A stretch of 64,000 nucleotides of DNA, from assembly GCA_000181795.3 (NCBI GenBank), contig CM012955.1:12353643-12417642 (forward strand). Direction: 5' to 3'. The position numbers were made by a program, and so were the translations under genes. Shown here piece after piece: positions 16,522 through 30,383 of the stretch; the first letter of the stretch is position 1; each line of letters opens with the position of its first letter. This stretch comes from Trichinella spiralis. Lineage: Eukaryota > Nematoda > Enoplea > Trichinellida > Trichinellidae. The notes under the pieces were generated by a model. It saw nothing but the letters and a program-made list of their open reading frames with translations, had not been told where the DNA came from and searched no databases.

Positions 16522-19500
16522 CTGAAACGACAAACCGACTTGTTAGCCACAACTGTAACCGCGAACACTTTTATTTGTACAAGTCAATCGTCAGTGTTCC
16601 ACTCTACAATGCTGATTCTTGTTGACAACACGACTAAATCGCAGACTGAGTTTCGAACGCGCTGTCAGCCGAAGGTGGCAACGCGCAGTCGAACAGAGGC
16701 CCGCTTCCCACCAATGTCGGCTGAATTTTGAATTTCATTATTCAAAAAAAAATATATATACATATTATTTTAATGTCATCTCAACAATCAAGCGAAATAA
16801 TCGTGCGTTTTCATTCCCACTCTCTCCGGTGGCAAAATTGCGCAGACAACCATGCCAAAAGAATAAATGCTACTGGAATGGCCAGGTTAAAGAAAAAGGC
16901 CCGCTATATGTATGTATATGTATATATATATATGAGCTGGCTGAGCCAGCGACGACGAATGAACGGTTGATTTATTGATCGATTCATTTCTTGGCCGAGA
17001 ATCGGTTCACTTTAAAATGCTGCTCGAAAATGTGCGCAGCGTTCAAATTCAAACTGGTACGTTGTCCACGGTCGTAATAATCACCTCACCGGTGATTTGT
17101 TTAATCGCCAACATATATGCAAATTGAAAAAGCTACTCTCAACTGTATCAAACGCACACACTCTCTCTCTCTTTTCAACTGGATTTGACAACAAATAATA
17201 GTAGTAGAAATAATAAGAATAACAATACGAATAATAATAATAAGCTTGAGCATGAAAACAAGCACAGAGCTCGCTCGCTTGTTCGCTCAAGCTTAGGATA
17301 GCCAGGCGCGTTTTGCTCTCCAACGGCTTCGCAGGACCGGCTAACGCGTGTACAGCTGAACAAAGAAAAGACCCCGCCAGCAAATGAAAGAAACAAACTG
17401 CATTCGACTTGGCGATGGACAACGACAGTAGGGCCGGCAATTGCCTGCCTACTATCATCAGCATCTCTTTCGTCATCATCACAGTGTCGAATAAAAACAA
17501 CAAAATTATGCAAGCAAAAAACAGATTTTGCAATAATAAACAAGTATCGCTTACATGCATGCACAAAAGTAATACTATACAAATATACAGTCATATAGAG
17601 ATATGTGAATATTGGTGCTATTCTACTAAACGTGCCCGAACTGTTGTATTGTCTGTCGTTTTAAAGAAATGCGATAAATGGCATCTTTTTCATTATTCTA
17701 CCAAATGAAAAAAAATTCAAAATTCTCGGGGATGTCCGACATGGCAACAATAGATCCTATGGTCAGGGTCAGATAATGCATGGCAGTAAGTGCTATTGAA
17801 GCGGCTCGTATTAGCGCACAGTGTCGAATCGGTGGCATTATTGACAAAGTCGAAATTCACTCGCTTTGTCCATTTGCCGTGCTCATCTGCTTCGTGATCA
17901 ATAGACTGAGGTGGCGGTTGTAGAAAAAAAAAGTGAAACTTTCATTCGGTTAAGACGCGCCACAAGTGGGCTCTTAGCAAAATTGGCAGCGAACAAAAAT
18001 TCAGCTCTGCCCATACAGCCGTACGGCTACAACGCAATGGGAAAATCGTCACGGGAGATTGGCGGAATTGAAAATATTCAATTTTTCAAATACCTTTAAA
18101 GTCTACGTTCAAGTCGAAACTTTTCTCGATACTTCACGTTCAAGTCGAACGTCTATAGAAGCAATCGAAAACGTATCATTGCAAATTTTTACATACATGA
18201 CCCACGCATATACGTAAACAAATACATACATCTATATATGCATGTGTGCGTATGCTAAGGTGAGCATGAATTATTATTATATGGTTTGTTTCCCCTATAT
18301 TGTATAACTGCTAAAAATGTACGTACCATTGAACAGCTCTAATATATAGTACTGAAATATGTTGGTTAAAATGGATATTGACGTAAAAGATATCAATCAA
18401 ATCGCTTGACTGAACAAGTCGACGCGTTGAATAAACTAGAGGTGAAGTTTCTGAGGTGACAAATCTTTGTTGCAGTCTCCAAAACAAACTCAATAACTGA
18501 ATTGTGCTCATGAAGAAAAGCGCATCAATTGAGCAAAACTTTTCGAAGATGACAAAAAAATTCCACCATATAAAGAATATAATTTTTGAATTTTATTTGA
18601 AACAGAAAAACTTGCCACAGATTCAGTTAATCTTCTATTGTCAAAGTTGTTCGAAATTTGAAATGCAAAACTTACCAGTATTATTCAACTGTTGGAATAT
18701 AGTGCGCACAACAAAATGCAACTAGTCAAACAAATGAGAATGAATAAATTTTTGTAAGCTGAAAATTTTAGCCTTTTTTTCACTGAACAACAACAGTATG
18801 CTTTTACACTCATATCGTTCAACAGACTTGATTGAAATTTATTTTTCTTCACTTTACTGATAAAAACAACATTGTTTGAAAAGTATAAGCATCTATGCAT
18901 AAATACGTTCTTTTAAATATTGACAGATTGTTAACAAACAACAACACACACAGTATGCTTTTGTGAAAAATGTACAAATTTTCCACACAAAATTGATTTG
19001 CAAAAAATTATTTTCAGTAAAAATTGCTCGTGGTGAATTTTGTTCTAATATTTTCACCACAGCAGGTCTGATTTTTTTTTCCTCTACCCCACCGCGATTC
19101 ATCTTCATTTCTACTATCAATGAACATTAAAATCCCTTTGAACCGTTGAAAGAAAAGCTTGAAATCCAAAAGAAAGCAGAGTAGAATTTTGCATAAAAAG
19201 CGAATGCGTTTTGAAAGTTGAACGACGGAACAATGTGAGAAACAAGTTTGCTTGTTTCATGCACTTTCCAATTAGACTGATGAATATTACGTCAGAGACG
19301 AGACTAAACTAATTGCTAGCACTATTTTTGAAAGATGAACAGTTTTCTTTATAAACATCATCGTGCAATTTGTATGCATTGTGTCATTTGTGATGAGGAA
19401 AATTCTACTTCTTCTTCTTCTTCCTGGTTTTGCTTTTCATAACTTTAATTCACGTCATATTTGTTTTTTATATTTTTGTTTACCAAGTGAAAGAACAGCT

Positions 19501-22329
19501 GCTATTTCTAATAAAGCTATAATAACTACACCTTTGGAGGACAGTGACTGTTGTTCTTTCATTATGTGACAAAAATGAACAATAACAGCAAAGAAAGCGG
19601 AATACTGTCGAAGAAAAATTTCATAATCAACGCCGTTGACGTTGTCGGGTGATGTTTTGTCTCGCTCATTGGTAAAGATAACATCTCAAATTAGCATATT
19701 CGCAGATGTTACCTCTCAGTGCAGAACAAACAGAAAAGAAATATACATTCCATTTGAAATTTGTGAAAGGCAAATAAAACAAGTGAATAAATGAAATAAA
19801 AGTAGCATCAAGTTTGAATTTCACCAATTACTATTATAATTATTATCCTGTAAACTATTCGGTCCACTTTTCATGTCTCGCTCTGTTAAATAATTGCTCT
19901 TGTTCAATGATCGCTTTGCAGCATACGAACTCGTAGCTGATGTTTCACATTTTGAAAATTTACTTCACATTTCTGTAAATTTAATATTCTCTTCTCGAAA
20001 TACAACAAACATAATTTTTTATAATTTCAGTTTTGATTAATCCCTGCAAGGAATGTTAATTCTATTTAGAGGTCTGAGTAAAAAATTTGAGAGGAAAAAG
20101 AAAAAAACAATCACTATGCAGCGCTTGTTACATTAAACGTGATCACACATTTTTCGTTTAATTAATCTTTTGTTTAGGTAAAATTAATCGAAATACATTC
20201 TAATGAGTGATTTTTTTTGCTTTTTTTCTCCTCTTGCATAACGTTGTGGTAAATTTAACAAGATACGCCAGAATAAAAATAAATTCCATTACTGTATTGC
20301 AAGTCAGCACTTTCGATATTATTGCACACGACCATGCGCACTGTTTTTTCCCTGCATGCTGCTACCCTTATGCTGCTACGATTTGCTTAGTTTATCATCA
20401 GCGCCTGTTCAACAAGCTGAACTAAATTTTGAACAAAAGACGTTCAGTGGGCGTTATTTTTTATTTACACTGATTGTACATAAAAGCATGAAAAAAATAG
20501 TCATGCTTTTATGCACACTCGACTTCACGTATAATCTGTGAAAACATCATCAACCCATCCAATGTAGCATTTTAATAGTAAGATTAAAAGTTCTGGCAAG
20601 GAAACATTTTCAAAGGAAAATTTTCAACATCCAATGCCAATGTTTTCCAATGTTCTTAATTTATTATGAATAGTGGTGAAATATAATAAGTTCGACTTAA
20701 AAGTGGACAACATCTGCTTGTCGCGAAAGTTGATTATGGTCACCTTGATTGGCTTTTTCCATTTTGTACAATCTACATGCAATTATCTGACAATACAGCC
20801 AAGTGTGTTATTAATTTGCTAGAATTTTTCAAATCAAAATTAGTTGCGCAAATGGCTAACGCCCTAATAGGGGAAGAATAAAACAGGTCGTCGATTGTCG
20901 ATTAGCCCCAGAGGTAAAATTTGCTGGACATTTTTGGGAGAAATTTTTTACACTGGACACCAACGAGGACGGCTAGCTTGACCCTAGCTAAAGTGGAGAG
21001 GACAATGACAAAAGCTGACCGTCTGCTGGAAAAAACTAGGCCAAAAGAGGCGATTATACTTCTGACCGACGCTTTTTGGACCTTGGGCACCGCAGCTGCC
21101 ATGGCAAAAGCTTGCTCGCATTGGGCGGATGCGCGATTGGGAAAAGCACAAAAAAAGTAGCCTTCATTTGTTAGCTTTCACATCTGCTGGCTAAGATTTT
21201 CTCAATCTTACACGCGACGACCTTGGCTGACCGGCCGACCAGCCGTTCAGTGTTGTTTTGTTCAAAGCTGTTGACCGCAAATGACAGACAACCACCAGCA
21301 TGCACAACACCTACTCCCTAATAAAAACTACTTCATTTCCTGAAAAAAGTTCACTAATCAATAATAATAATAATAATAACAGTAAGCCAAAAGAAATATT
21401 CACTGAACATTTTCAAATATAGCTCAGATATGTGTGCAAACAGGAAGCATGAAAATCAAATTCAATAACTGTATACAGTAATGAAAAATTGCAAAATTAA
21501 ATGATTATACAGTGAAGACTTGTGAAATTACAATAATTGCACACGCAAAATGCATTATAAGACAATCAGTTTATACAAAGAATTTGGCTATTTTGGCAGT
21601 TGCACATTTTTGTTTTCATTCACTGTTTATTTATTCTGAACAATTTGAAATGAAAAATTCGAATATGCTACTCCAAACATTGCTAAGTTAACACAAACCA
21701 GCATGAAATTGTATGACAAATTGATTTTGCAAAAGCGAAAATTTGAAACTAATTTATAAAATCTTTTCGTTTACTCAGTTAACTTATTATCACCGCTGAA
21801 CAAGAGTAGAAAGCACGTACAGCATGCGTTGAAGAGAAGATGGATCATAAGTACATGAATAGCTACATTTCACCAGTCTGTAATATTCATGCAAGACAAA
21901 GTCAATTATTTTCCCCTCTGGCTTGTAAAATTCTTTCCAACTTCCATGTCATCTATTTTAATCTAATTTCCTTATACCCTGCCATTTTCGGCGCAACTCA
22001 TTGTAAAAATTTAATTAATAATGATGTAGCGAAGTCGAATTTTGCATTTTAATCAATTTGGAAGTAATATAATGTAAACTTTGGTGCTTACTGGAGAAAC
22101 TTTTGCACAAATTTGAATTTCTGAAAAAGAATGCAATCTGCAAAATGCACGCAATCTAGATGCAAAGCAAAAGTGAAAAGGGGTAAAAAGTTGCCATGAA
22201 ATTGCATTTTAAAAAAGCAACAAATAAATTAAAATCAAATGTATCCTTTGTATATAATTTGATCAGTACTTTTAATCCGAAGAAGAGTTTGAAAAAAAAA
22301 CGAAAATTATAATTCATGCAAATATATAC
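16522..22329. other. Long gene-poor stretch, probable MYT1 intron 1 or upstream region
   Basis: I find no coding exon that can be supported. The DNA is mostly AT-rich but has GC-richer islets at about 16.95-17.5, 17.7-18.1 and 20.9-21.3 kb. None gives a persuasive protein on either strand. They are more likely untranslated exons, promoters or enhancers of the MYT1-like gene. A TA/GTATA repeat lies near 16,910-16,935 and an ATA run at 21,364-21,378. Confidence 0.5.
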
Positions 22330-22347
22330 CTGCTTCAGATGAATCAT
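22330..22347 (-). CDS. Candidate first coding exon of the MYT1-like gene
   Basis: The minus strand reads ATG ATT CAT CTG AAG CAG followed at once by a strong donor, GTATATAT. The exon ends in phase 0, exactly what the first certain exon (starting at 16,521 after TCGTTTCAG) needs. The joined protein would begin MIHLKQFDDYC. The intron would be 5.8 kb. A GC-richer islet and a TATATAA element lie about 200-480 bases upstream. Another phase-0 candidate (MKMNRGG) near 19,085-19,105 has a weaker donor. One short exon can match by chance, so this is tentative. Confidence 0.3.
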
Positions 22348-25300
22348 CGTTGTTTTGCTAGAATTGGTTAGCTGGCTGTCTGGCTGACTTCAACACACAG
22401 ACCGAAGAGAGCAAATAAGTTTGTGAAAGCGAAAAATAGATATAGATATAGATATAGATAAAGAGAGCAAATGAAAGAGCAAGGCGAAAATTTAAATTCT
22501 GCTGAATAAGTTGCTTTTGGAAAGTGAAAAGTAAATGCAGCAGTTCGAGGGGTTGTCGGTTTCAAATGTGACCTCAGCTTTTTCAGTAACGGACCCCAAC
22601 TGGCAGTTTGGAATGGAAAACGACAACAGCAGTTCGCTTGGGAGACAAGAGAAAATAGCAGAAAGATGCGAACACGGACAGATGCAAGTTAATGAGTAAA
22701 ATTTGCTCGCCGATCAGCCCGCCACTACTTAGCCAACTTAGAAACACAATAGAGCAGATGGACAGTCCGTTTTCGACAAGCTTCACTAAACGCGCGCTGA
22801 CCCGCCGCCTGAGTCATTATATAAAGCCAACATGGCACTTTATGTGCAATGCTTTTTTCACTGCATTAAGCAATCAGATGCTCAGATGAAGCTTTGATAA
22901 GTAAACAAAAAAAGAAGGAAATTTCCAATCTATGGCCATGATTTCAAACTCACTGTTGTCCTTTGTCAACGGTATTTATTGTTCAAATTGATTTTTTACT
23001 TTTCCAACAAAAATCATATGGAATAAATTTAAAAATTTGAAATATTTCACATACATGCACATACCTGCATGCTATATGCATATGCATGTGCATATGCAAA
23101 AAAAAAGAAAAAACTCACTGTAATCAAAACAATGCTTTACACTTATTGATTCGCTGATATGATAAGTTATTTGTAAAAAAAAAGAATCGTCGTACGTATA
23201 ATTGAAAAAAAAATAAAATGCACATTGATTACTATCTTTGAAAAGTATTTGTTTACTGTACTTAAAATTAAACTAATAAACAGTATGAAGTTTTAAAATA
23301 AATATCGAAGCTCAAAATGACAAACATTGTGCTTAAAATTGCTTTACGTTCAAAGTAATGAAAAAAAGAAGAATCGTTATTTTACAAATTGTAGAAGATA
23401 AATTTGCTTTTACGTGAAAAATGTGTTCTTCTATGAAGCTGTTAATTGTTCGTTGCAAATATTTCATTTGAAAATTGATTAACAGTAATTGTGAATTATT
23501 TATGTTTATTTGAAATGTGGAACTTTTGAAGTTATTAACTGAATAGTGTTAAATTCAGAAAAAAAAAGAATTTAGAACATGAAATTCTTTTAAAATTCTG
23601 TAAAATTAATAATTGAATAAAAATAATTTTCATATCTTTCATCTTTTCACAAAGTTTAAAAATCAACCCTTTGCACAAGTTTGATGCAAATAAGATGCGT
23701 TGAAAGTGCAAGATAAGCGTGAAAATTTGAAACAAAATTTGCAAATTTCTACTGGATAAATGATAATGGGTAAACTTGAAGAAAGTAATTTATTTGAAAT
23801 GCCAATGATAGACTTGCAACATCGCTGATGAGCGTCATAGATGGTGATATTTTTGTAAAAATTCAAAATGACCATCATTTAAAAAATAGAGAAATGGAAA
23901 AAAGATGAAGATTGAATTTTGCAAATATTTGCAATTATTTAAGTTGTTTTAAATGAATTAATTTGATCGTATGAAATTCTGAAGTGAAACATTTTTGCTG
24001 CAAGCTATCAGCTATTTTGAATCATGTTTACAGTTGATAAAATTGCACAGAAGCAGATAAGACAGTCAGTCGTGATGAAGAATAAGAAGAAGAGAATCGT
24101 AGAAGAAGAAGAAAAAGAAGATAAGAGAAAAAGAATGACAAATATATATTTCAATACAATTTCAATGCATTCATTTTCTTGTGCTTAAGAAAACAGAGAT
24201 GCAAGAAAGAAATGATAATGCAAATTCATTGCAATTGTTCCAATCTTTTCTTGCCTCTTTTGATGATGTTGAATTAAAAAATTTTTTTGCACACTATCAA
24301 TCGATGTTTAGTTAAGAAAATTAGATAAAAATTTGCATAGCTAATTAAATTTGCATAAATTATAAAATTGTAAAGCAAAACAAAAAGCAAAAATGACAAA
24401 AGTTATCAGTTTTGTAATATAAAATGATGATTTTCCGTGTATATTATATTGCATGATTATTACTACACAAATAAATAAAATGAAATAAATACCTGAGAAT
24501 TGAACATGAAAAAGTAGCTGATTGGACGTATATCTTGGAAAAGCTTGGAAAGCTTTGATTGTGGTGAACGTGCTGTAAATACGATGCGATGACAATCTCC
24601 AGACGTAAATGAATATTATTTATTATTTTCGCTGATGTTACAGAATGAGGGAAATTTTGCGCTGCTCTGAGCCGACGCGAAGTACGAGGGCTTCTGCTTG
24701 TTACTGATAAGCCGTGTCAAATTTGCAACTGCAACCAATCCGGGCCTATTGGTGCTCCACAAGTGGCGGCAACTAGAAGAAAATGAACAGAATTTGCATC
24801 GGATCTATTCAACAATGCTCGAACGTTCAACCGTTCAACTGTGACAAAGCGAACAATTTTTATCACTTCTCCTCTTTTTATATTAAAATGAAAAGCTTCA
24901 CAGCACTTCAATTGATAAAAGCCCCCTTTCTTTCTTTTTCTGTTATTCTTTATATTTCATTCTAATTATATTTCTTATTATTCTAAAAATTGTTAAACAA
25001 CAACTTTTTATTATAAAATTTTCAAATACCCATTGAAAATGATGATACATGTAAAGTTGAAAATTAACATTTTGTTAAAAAAATATTTCTTTTATTTTTT
25101 TAAAAAATTTTCTTTTTTTAGAAAAATTAAATTGATTTCAAACTTTTTATTATTTAATATGATCACAAGTTGAAAAATTATATGCAAATTTTTAAAATTT
25201 TTCCATTAAAAAAAATATTCATATCACTTATTGAAGATCACAATTAATATTTATACATAATATAATGATCACAAAGAAATAATTAATTAGCATGGTGCAT

Positions 25301-26326
25301 TTGAAAATTGAAACTTCTTTTCAATTTCTTTAAAATCCTATAAATAAAAATTCCATTATAAATGAAATCCATTTTCTTGAAATGACGAAAAGTTTTACTT
25401 ATTTTTATTATTATAAATGTTAAATTTTGCTACTGCCAAATTATTTCCTTTTTATTATTCATTAAAATGAATTAATATTGAATTAATGTATTCTGTTTAT
25501 GTTACATCTTCAAGTGCGGAACGATTATAAACCATAAAAAAGGAAATGCTCTCTTGTACAAAAGTACCCAGATATGAATTATTACAATATTCAAATGAAC
25601 AAATCGATTTCAGGATGCTCAAAAAACACATGCACCAGAGAGAAAAGAAAATTTGATTATAAAAAATCTAACTTAAGAAGTGCCATTGAAAACTTCACAT
25701 TCATTGACGTATTTATTTTCAGTTTATTCATTGAAGAAATAATATAATAAAATTAACGATTCAAAAATTGAAGAAATCTCAACTATTATATTATAAGCAA
25801 TTATTCATCGATAAAATGACAATCTGAAGTATCCGTTGGAAAAATGATACTTTATAAATTGTATCTTTATAAAAAAAAGTGAATTTTTCGTGTAATTCAA
25901 CGAAACAATATTACTAAGAAGAAGACCTTTTTTTTAAATAAAAATTCGAATGTTATATATAGTTTTTTTTCAAAAATTAATTATAAATTACAATTATAAA
26001 ATTCTTTTTATCTCATAAACCATTTGAATAGAACAACAGATACAGCTCGAACAATGCGATGTGCAGTGGTAGAAATGGAGGAACGATGTGGAATAGTTAA
26101 AGTTTCGGATATCGTTTAAAATGATCAAAAAGTATTAAGAAATGGACTTTCGATAAAATCCAAATTCCAAAATGTCAAAGCTCGTTAACAGTGGAAGAAT
26201 TGATCATTGAAATAAAAGTCAACTGGTTGATCAGAAGAAGAATAATCTGTCAGCACTTTTTCTAACCAAGAAGCTTAAGTGAAACAATCTGCTTCAGAAA
26301 CAAGAAGAAAGAAATCTGATTTACCG
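22348..26326. other. AT-rich intergenic DNA with two GC-richer islets
   Basis: Islets at about 22.56-22.83 and 24.65-24.9 kb stand out against very AT-rich flanks. A donor-like CTCAG/GTATTT on the minus strand near 24,492 could end an untranslated 5' exon starting in the second islet. A purine-rich GAA/AAG tract lies at about 24,065-24,140. From 24.95 to 26.1 kb the sequence is extremely AT-rich and I see no feature. Confidence 0.45.
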
Positions 26327-27550
26327 ATGTCTGATTATAAGGAAGCTTTTGCTTTTTTCGAAAAAGAGGAAATTATGCAAAAAATTAAAAAAAATAATAA
26401 GAGGTATGAAAAAGTTGATGATGGCAGTTCAGTTGTTAGGTTGGTAAGCTTAATTGACAACTGCTGGTCAAGTGGTGAACCTCTGGGACCTCTGTGTATA
26501 TAAATGGTGGAAAAGTGAACTAGGGTCGACTGAGCGTCCCCACGTGAAATTGACCATTCTGCTTTATTTTTTTGTCACCGGCGAACAGATGCAGCTTTAC
26601 TAAAAGCCGACGACCACTCAGAAGCACGTCAATGACGGTCAACTTTCGATCGGCAGCTGTTCAGACAACAAGCACTGCTGATAACCATTGGTCATCTTCG
26701 GTCGGACGAGGCCATTCAAAGAAGTCTTGCTGTGAAAATGATCCCGATCAGATCAATAAACAACAAGCCAAGCAAAAGAAACAACAGAAATTTCTTATTC
26801 AACGGTCAAAAGAGTTTTCACCCTGACCTGAACTGGACCCAGCTAATGCGCGTTAGCAAGAAGCAATTATCCGACCACTACGTGCATCTATTCTCTCCAC
26901 TCTCCTTTACTTTCCCGCTTTTCCTAGCTCTTCTATGGTGTCGTCGTATTTATCAAAAATTGACAATCGTTAATCAACCCAAACTTAATATAATCATCAA
27001 AAATATTCAAACTTGTGTTTATTTAAATTTTTGTCATTGTTTTTGGGATAATAACAACTTTGAAATTATTTCAAATAATGTTGTTGTTATTGATTAAAAA
27101 AAATCGACTTACAGTAATGAATGAATCATTCGATGATTGGATGGAGGTGAACATTTCCATATTTTTCAACTATATAAACAACAAACTTTTTTTTTGAAAA
27201 ATAAATTAAAAAATTTAATAAGGAAAATTTCCAAAAGAGAAACTAAACCATGACAAATAATAATAATTATTATGGGAAAAATGAATATTAGAATAGAAGT
27301 AGAAAGGCAAGATTGAAATGGAAATTGATAATCAGTTACTGTGCAGGTCAAATCTAGCATAATCGAATGGAAGCTAAGATGTGTTGGTCGAAACAAGCTT
27401 CGGCTACTGTCGCACAACGAAAATAGAAAAGGACTTTCGTTTTTGCAAAGATCAATAACTAATTGTCCTCTTCACTGGTCAGGAGCGACGTTTTGTCTTT
27501 TCGATCATAAATTGCCTTGCCCGGGTTTGACACCGCATTCGTTTATTTAG
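26327..27550 (+). CDS. Weak candidate two-exon small protein
   Basis: Exon 26327-26443 starts ATG and reads MSDYKEAFAFFEKEEIMQKI onward, ending VVRL before the consensus donor GTAAGC in phase 0. A phase-0 acceptor (GTTACTGTGCAG) at 27,346 opens a 67-codon frame ending in TAG at 27,550, with WKLRCVGRNKLRLLSH and HKLPCPGLTPHSFI. The join would give about 106 residues. Nothing resembles a known family, and the 0.9 kb intron contains a GC-richer islet (about 26.5-26.95 kb) without a clear reading. It could be two chance frames. Confidence 0.22.
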
Positions 27551-28509
27551 AGAAAATTTTAAACTACTAACAGCAATAATAATCATAATCATAATGCTTA
27601 ATAACAACAAATCTCATATTATGGGAGAAAAATAATCTTTTCTTCCTAGTTTGATTTTTTCAAATATAAAAATATAATTTGCACATATCATCATCAAAAT
27701 GATCTATGTTTAATGTTTTGAAGTGTTATTAAAAGAAAGTAAGAAAAAACATTTTTCAAAAAAGTCTATGTATAAAAGTATTGATTTTTCTTCTTCACAA
27801 TATAGTCATTTTTAAATTTAGATTCTCTTGAAACAATGAGAAAAAAAATATATCCAGCAAATGTGCTATCAAGCGTAACATGCTTTCCGGTTCTAAAACT
27901 TTGCCCTCTTCTGTTTTATTGTCTGCATTAATTTCGATATATATATATATATTGAAACTATTCTTTGTCTTTGTTGGCAATATTTTTCGTCGAAAAGTGA
28001 AAATTTCAAATTATTTATTTCGCATGCATAGATAATCACTTCATTGCATCGTTTGCTACTATAAGCAATGTTCAGCCGGATGATTTGTTATTTTTTTGCC
28101 ACAAGCAATTTGTTACAGTTAGAAGCAATCAGCTAATGGAATCATTTGTATTCGTCAGAATCTTTTTGAAAATTGAATATTATTTTTAAAAAATGAAATC
28201 ATCACATAGTAAAGTTTTGACATATTTTTGCTAGATGCGAAATCAGTTGAATATTGGAAAAGGATCGATTAAAATAACTTATCGTATAACAATGCAAACT
28301 AGTAAAGTAGCATTGTCGATATTTGCACTTTCCTAATAATTTCAAGTAATTTTCTCGCTATACTATACTATTTAAAGTGTTAATTAATTTCTTTTCCAAT
28401 CAATTCAAACGCTGAAATAAACAAAATAATGTGATTCAAAAATTCCTTCCAAATAATTACAAATGATAACGGTGATTTTATTATTTTTTTTCTCTCATTT
28501 CTATTTCAG

Positions 28510-28592
28510 AAGTATCAGCTGCAGCTTTGGATCCCGGCTCCATCGGGATCGATCATTTGACAAGGACACTATCCAACATGTTGCTGTTGTAA
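28510..28592 (+). CDS. Weak candidate terminal exon
   Basis: After a textbook acceptor (CTCATTTCTATTTCAG) the plus strand reads VSAAALDPGSIGIDHLTRTL and SNMLLL before TAA. A different phase gives KYQLQLWIPAPSGSII before a stop, so the phase is undecided. The patch is GC-richer than its surroundings. No matching upstream exon could be fixed. It may instead be a regulatory islet. Confidence 0.22.
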
Positions 28593-30383
28593 CAAAAGCA
28601 AGGTCAAATTCAACTTATGCATGCACAACTGTCAGATGAAAAGTTAGCCTATTTTTATGGGATGTTGAATGCGAATGTCCCTAAGCGATGTTGTTCAGCT
28701 GATGGCCAGTAACCATTGAAAAATGAAGAAACCGCCTAGCGTGCTCCACCACTCCTAACATCTGCTATTTGACCAATTTTAGGTCAAAAGTAGAGTATAA
28801 ATCGTAGAAAATGAAGAAAAGCAATTTGTCGATAAAATCAAATCGGATATTCATAATGCCGGATGTATTATTTATCACATTGAAAAGTTCACTAATTTAT
28901 TTCTCATGCAAAGCAGGGTTTATTGGATAAAATCAAGTAAAGTAATTTATTGCAGCATTATAAAAGCAGGTGTTTGCTCTATATGAAACATAATTAACAA
29001 TTCAATGTTATTTATTCTCTTATTGATTTGAATTTTAAAATTGAAATAAATTATTCGATTAACCAAAATTTCAAATTTCAATACAAATTAATCTTCACCT
29101 TTTAAAATTTTCCTACGATTGATTTCCATTCGAAACTAAGCAGAATATATTTTCTACATTTTGATGAAAAATCTTTTTTTATTTAACATTTCTCTGGGAA
29201 TAAAATGCAACAAACCAAGTAATCACGGTTGATTAAAGTAAAAATTTTGTCAACTGGTAAAAATAAAATATTTCTATGAAGATTACCCCGTAAAAAATAA
29301 TGAAATCTCATATCTATATCTGTAACGATATTAAGATCATGACAGAAATTTCATGCTTGACAATAAAATATTTCAATAGATTACTATAAATGATTATTTA
29401 ATTATTCAGTACCAGCCATTATTGCAAATTTTGACAAATTGGAAATTGTTTGTTTTCAGATTGTAAAATGATTACCACATGATCAATAGTATACCATATG
29501 TCAAAGAATTGAATGATATCAATAAAAATTTGCTTAAAGATGTTTTTAAATCAACAAAAAAAGTTTTCCAACTTTAAGATTTTCACACATATGTATAGTT
29601 TTAAAAGTATAATACGATGACATTCGTATTTTTCATTAACACGGTTGAAAACCAAAACTGTCCCATCTCCAAACCAAAAGACGATGAGCAAAAACGCGAC
29701 CATTCTTAATCTGTAAAAAATTTTAACCATAAAATTTCTTTCAAAAATCAATTCAAAATTGAATTTTTATTTAAAAGTTTAATTATAATTTTATTCTTGT
29801 AATATTATACCTGCATTACAGTTATACTGTATTACCATTCGGTAATTATTGCTTCGCTCGAATTAAGTATTTTTTGATCATATAAATTTAAAATTTTTAA
29901 GAATTAACACTATTTTTTGCATTCAAAAAATAACAAATATCAATAACTGATTGTAAAATATTTATAGAAAGTTGTTGTTGCTAAAATCTTCAATTATATT
30001 AATAATTTTGCTTAGATGAAAAAATTAATTTATATAAATTTTAATTTTTGTCAATAATTCAACGTTTTGCAATAAGTAGCCAAGTGGAAGTTCTGTTTTA
30101 TTTGCAAAGTACAGTTTTTCATACATTCTTAAGCCGGTAGATTGATGCCTGAAAAATGTTAAATAATACTTTTTAAATATTTAAAAATTGAATAAATTAT
30201 TATTTTTATTATTATTTAAATGTTTTAATTAAAAATTATAAAGATTAATTTCTTGACACAGTTTATTACAGACTGCCATTATTTTTGACAATCAAGTTAT
30301 CTAGCGTGTTTTGTCTGTGGCAGTTGTTTGCTGCAGTGATTGTTGTTGGTCGTTTTGGTTAATAATTTGTAGAATTCGTTTGA
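28593..30383. other. AT-rich intergenic DNA before the hnRNP gene
   Basis: A short GC-richer part continues to about 28,790. The rest is very AT-rich with no supported gene on either strand. The promoter and 5' untranslated region of the hnRNP Q/R gene should lie at its right end. Confidence 0.5.

Noticed and set aside
17081-17594. Two long overlapping minus-strand frames upstream of MYT1
   Set aside because: Low-complexity Tyr/Leu/Ser runs from TAATA and GAA-type repeats, no splice phase fit, no family resemblance. More likely regulatory or untranslated sequence.
18110-18160. tRNA-like GTTCAAGTCGAA box
   Set aside because: Resembles a B box but there is no matching A box or cloverleaf around it.
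20902-21160. Overlapping frames on both strands in a GC-richer islet
   Set aside because: Neither strand shows a family motif or usable splice sites; the openness follows from composition.
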